From: Candidatus Heimdallarchaeota archaeon
GTDB lineage: Archaea; Asgardarchaeota; Heimdallarchaeia; Heimdallarchaeales; Kariarchaeaceae
DNA: 15,484 bases
Direction: 5' to 3'
NCBI GenBank assembly: GCA_021399405.1
Contig: JAAFKL010000326.1
Span: 1-15,484 of the forward strand
In this document: positions 14,033 to 15,484 of the stretch, one piece after another
Layout: each line of letters begins with the position of its first letter
How positions within the stretch are numbered: position 1 is the stretch's first letter
The notes under the pieces: model-generated
Told to the model about the DNA's origin: nothing
Seen by the model: only the letters and a program-made list of their open reading frames with translations
Database searches by the model: none
Made by a program: the position numbers and the translations under genes

Positions 14033-15097
14033 GTGAAGAAAAAATGTGTCATTCTGGGAGCCACAGGATTAATAGGACAGCAATTTGTTAGATTATTAGC
14101 AGGACATCCAAAATTTGATTTGACCAATGTATATGCATCAGAAAGATCTACTGGAAAGTCCTTAAATGAAATTTGGCAGCTCCCAAATTTTGATTTCCCA
14201 TCGGAATTTAGTGATTTAAAGATTGAAGATCTAAGTAAGATCAATACAAATCAAGAAATAGATATAGCCTTTTCAGGATTGCCAACAGGAGTTGCCTATG
14301 ATTTGGAATCCGATCTACGAGAAAAAGGGGTGGCAGTTTTTTCTAATGCATCTGCTCATAGAATGGATCCTGAAGTCCCAATTCTAATCCCCGAGATTAA
14401 TTTGGAGCAATTTGAGTTAGCGAGGGTACAGAAGGAAAAATATGAAACCACAGGATTCATTGTAACCAATGCAAATTGCTCAGTTACTGGCGCTGCTATG
14501 TATATGCATGAATTAAGTAATCTTTTAGATGTAAAAGCATCAGTTGTTACAACATATCAAGCTCAATCTGGAGCTGGTTACAAAGGATTAGCAAATCAAG
14601 CAATAGTAAACAATGTACATCCATTTATCAAGAATGAGGAGGAAAAAATTGGCATTGAGGCCAACAAGATAATGGGGATTTATCAAAATAACAGCATAAA
14701 GTCAAGGACACATTCTATAATTGCCAATTGTGCCAGAGTAAATGTCACAGATGGTCATCTAGAATCAATAACCTCGTTCGTAAACGAAGACATTGAATTT
14801 TCAGCTGAGACAATACGAGATAAATTCAGAAAAATAGAATCACCATTGAATAATAATCTCCATACAGCACCTCGAAGACATATAGTTTACATGAATGAGG
14901 AAGATCGACCTCAGCCTAAACTTGATAGCTATTATGGTGAAAATGAACAATTAAGAGGGATGTCACTCATGGTTGGTAGAATGAGAAAAGTGGAAAACAC
15001 AATAAGTTCATACATTTTAGTTCATAATACAATACGGGGTGGAGCTGGAGGTTCGGTTCTAAATGCAGAAATTGCTTTGCAGAAAGGCTATATATAA
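14033..15097 (+). CDS. asd: Aspartate-semialdehyde dehydrogenase (archaeal/fungal type)
   Basis: Reduces L-aspartyl phosphate to L-aspartate semialdehyde with NADPH. It has the Rossmann motif GATGLIGQ (9-16), SGLPTG (81-86), nucleophile C149 in TNANCSVTG, AQSGAGYKG (177-185) and acid/base H242 in VTDGH. A C-terminal GGAGGSVLNAEIA (336-348) is typical of the family. The NANCS/DGH pattern and length (354) place it in the archaeal/fungal subgroup rather than the E. coli type. The start is GTG with a good Shine-Dalgarno. Its place at the end of the aromatic operon makes sense because aspartate semialdehyde is a substrate of ADH synthase, the first enzyme of this operon; it also feeds threonine, methionine and lysine synthesis. 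No aspartokinase is adjacent. Confidence 0.95.
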   Translation: MKKKCVILGATGLIGQQFVRLLAGHPKFDLTNVYASERSTGKSLNEIWQLPNFDFPSEFSDLKIEDLSKINTNQEIDIAFSGLPTGVAYDLESDLREKGVAVFSNASAHRMDPEVPILIPEINLEQFELARVQKEKYETTGFIVTNANCSVTGAAMYMHELSNLLDVKASVVTTYQAQSGAGYKGLANQAIVNNVHPFIKNEEEKIGIEANKIMGIYQNNSIKSRTHSIIANCARVNVTDGHLESITSFVNEDIEFSAETIRDKFRKIESPLNNNLHTAPRRHIVYMNEEDRPQPKLDSYYGENEQLRGMSLMVGRMRKVENTISSYILVHNTIRGGAGGSVLNAEIALQKGYI

Positions 15098-15139
15098 ATT
15101 ATTATTACAAAATATTGCACTATATTTTAATTATTATTA
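15097..15139. repeat. AT-rich direct repeat between convergent genes
   Basis: AATTATTATTA occurs at 15097-15107 and 15129-15139, 32 nt apart, filling the short gap between the convergent asd and metK genes. Both strands contain short T-runs, so the segment may terminate transcription on both sides, but no strong stem-loop is seen. Confidence 0.3.
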
Positions 15140-15484
15140 AAAGAGATCAAGTTTTTCCCAGTTGAAAGTAACGTCTTTTCTCCCAAAATGGCCGTATGAA
15201 GCAGTTTTACGATAGAAGGGATTCTTCAAATCCAATTTTTCGATAATTTTTCCAGGCCTGAGATCCATGTTTGCGAGGATTTTTTGTTTTATTTCTTCAT
15301 CAGGAATTGAGCCGGTACCAGATGTATCTACATTGAACGAGAAAGGCTCTGGAACTCCAATAGAATATGCAATTTGTACTTCACATTTTTCAGCCAGTCC
15401 GGCATGAACAACATTTTTTGCAATATACCTTGCGGCATAAGCACCACTTCGATCAACTTTAGATGGATCTTTACCACTGAAAGC
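15137..15484 (-). CDS. metK: S-adenosylmethionine synthetase, bacterial/eukaryotic type (C-terminal 115 residues)
   Basis: Makes S-adenosylmethionine from methionine and ATP. Only the C-terminal part is in the window; the 5' end lies beyond base 15484. The fragment opens with [13 protein letters not shown], the glycine/lysine/aspartate-rich signature of classical MetK, followed by [31 protein letters not shown], and the end motif YGHFGR followed by WEKLDLF and the stop TAA (15137-15139). All match the bacterial/eukaryotic MAT family in order and spacing. Most archaea use a distinct, highly diverged MAT, so the type is notable. The reading frame is clean to the window edge, with no sign of decay. 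Confidence 0.93.
   Translation of the reverse strand, partial: AFSGKDPSKVDRSGAYAARYIAKNVVHAGLAEKCEVQIAYSIGVPEPFSFNVDTSGTGSIPDEEIKQKILANMDLRPGKIIEKLDLKNPFYRKTASYGHFGRKDVTFNWEKLDLF

Noticed and set aside
13642..14244. Minus-strand frames of 97 and 75 codons opposite aroC and asd
   Set aside because: Shadows of strongly conserved genes.

Overview
The window is a low-GC stretch of archaeal chromosome carrying mostly housekeeping genes. Archaeal origin is supported by a RadA/Rad51-family recombinase, the two archaeal entry enzymes of aromatic biosynthesis (ADH synthase and 3-dehydroquinate synthase II), a GHMP-type shikimate kinase, and TATA boxes lying about 26-28 nt upstream of some start codons, as in leaderless archaeal transcripts. 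The lineage cannot be fixed from the sequence. A bacterial/eukaryotic-type S-adenosylmethionine synthetase beside archaeal genes is unusual and would be compatible with an Asgard-like or other mosaic lineage, but this is only a guess. I saw no tRNA, rRNA, CRISPR array, insertion sequence or prophage gene.

Layout. 169-1870 (+): a RadA-like recombinase without the usual helix-hairpin-helix N-domain, then a uridine kinase-like P-loop kinase. 1911-3257 (-): type I-alpha glutamine synthetase. 3258-3512: a regulatory-looking intergenic region with an 8-3-8 inverted repeat and three GCGCATGC elements at near-integral helical spacing around a TATA box. 3513-4855 (+): a two-gene operon joined by an ATGA overlap. 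It encodes a small basic protein with a ribbon-helix-helix-like N-terminus and an unrecognised protein with a coiled coil and two winged-helix-like regions. 4847-6148 (-): a class V PLP enzyme of the cysteine desulfurase group, converging on and overlapping the previous operon. 6350-7399 (+): an EamA/DMT-type transporter.

7479-15097 (+): a compact aromatic operon. It encodes ADH synthase, DHQ synthase II, a DHQ dehydratase-shikimate dehydrogenase fusion, archaeal shikimate kinase, EPSP synthase, chorismate synthase and aspartate-semialdehyde dehydrogenase. Gene order follows reaction order through to chorismate. Asd makes L-aspartate semialdehyde, which is a substrate of the first enzyme. The first five genes overlap by 1-20 nt. 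A 64-nt gap with a TATA-like box precedes aroC, so aroC-asd may also be transcribed separately. 15137-15484 (-): the C-terminal part of a bacterial-type MetK, cut by the window edge.

The least explained part is 3258-4855: an unrecognised regulator-like operon, divergent from glutamine synthetase, with an ordered set of repeated sites over its likely promoter.
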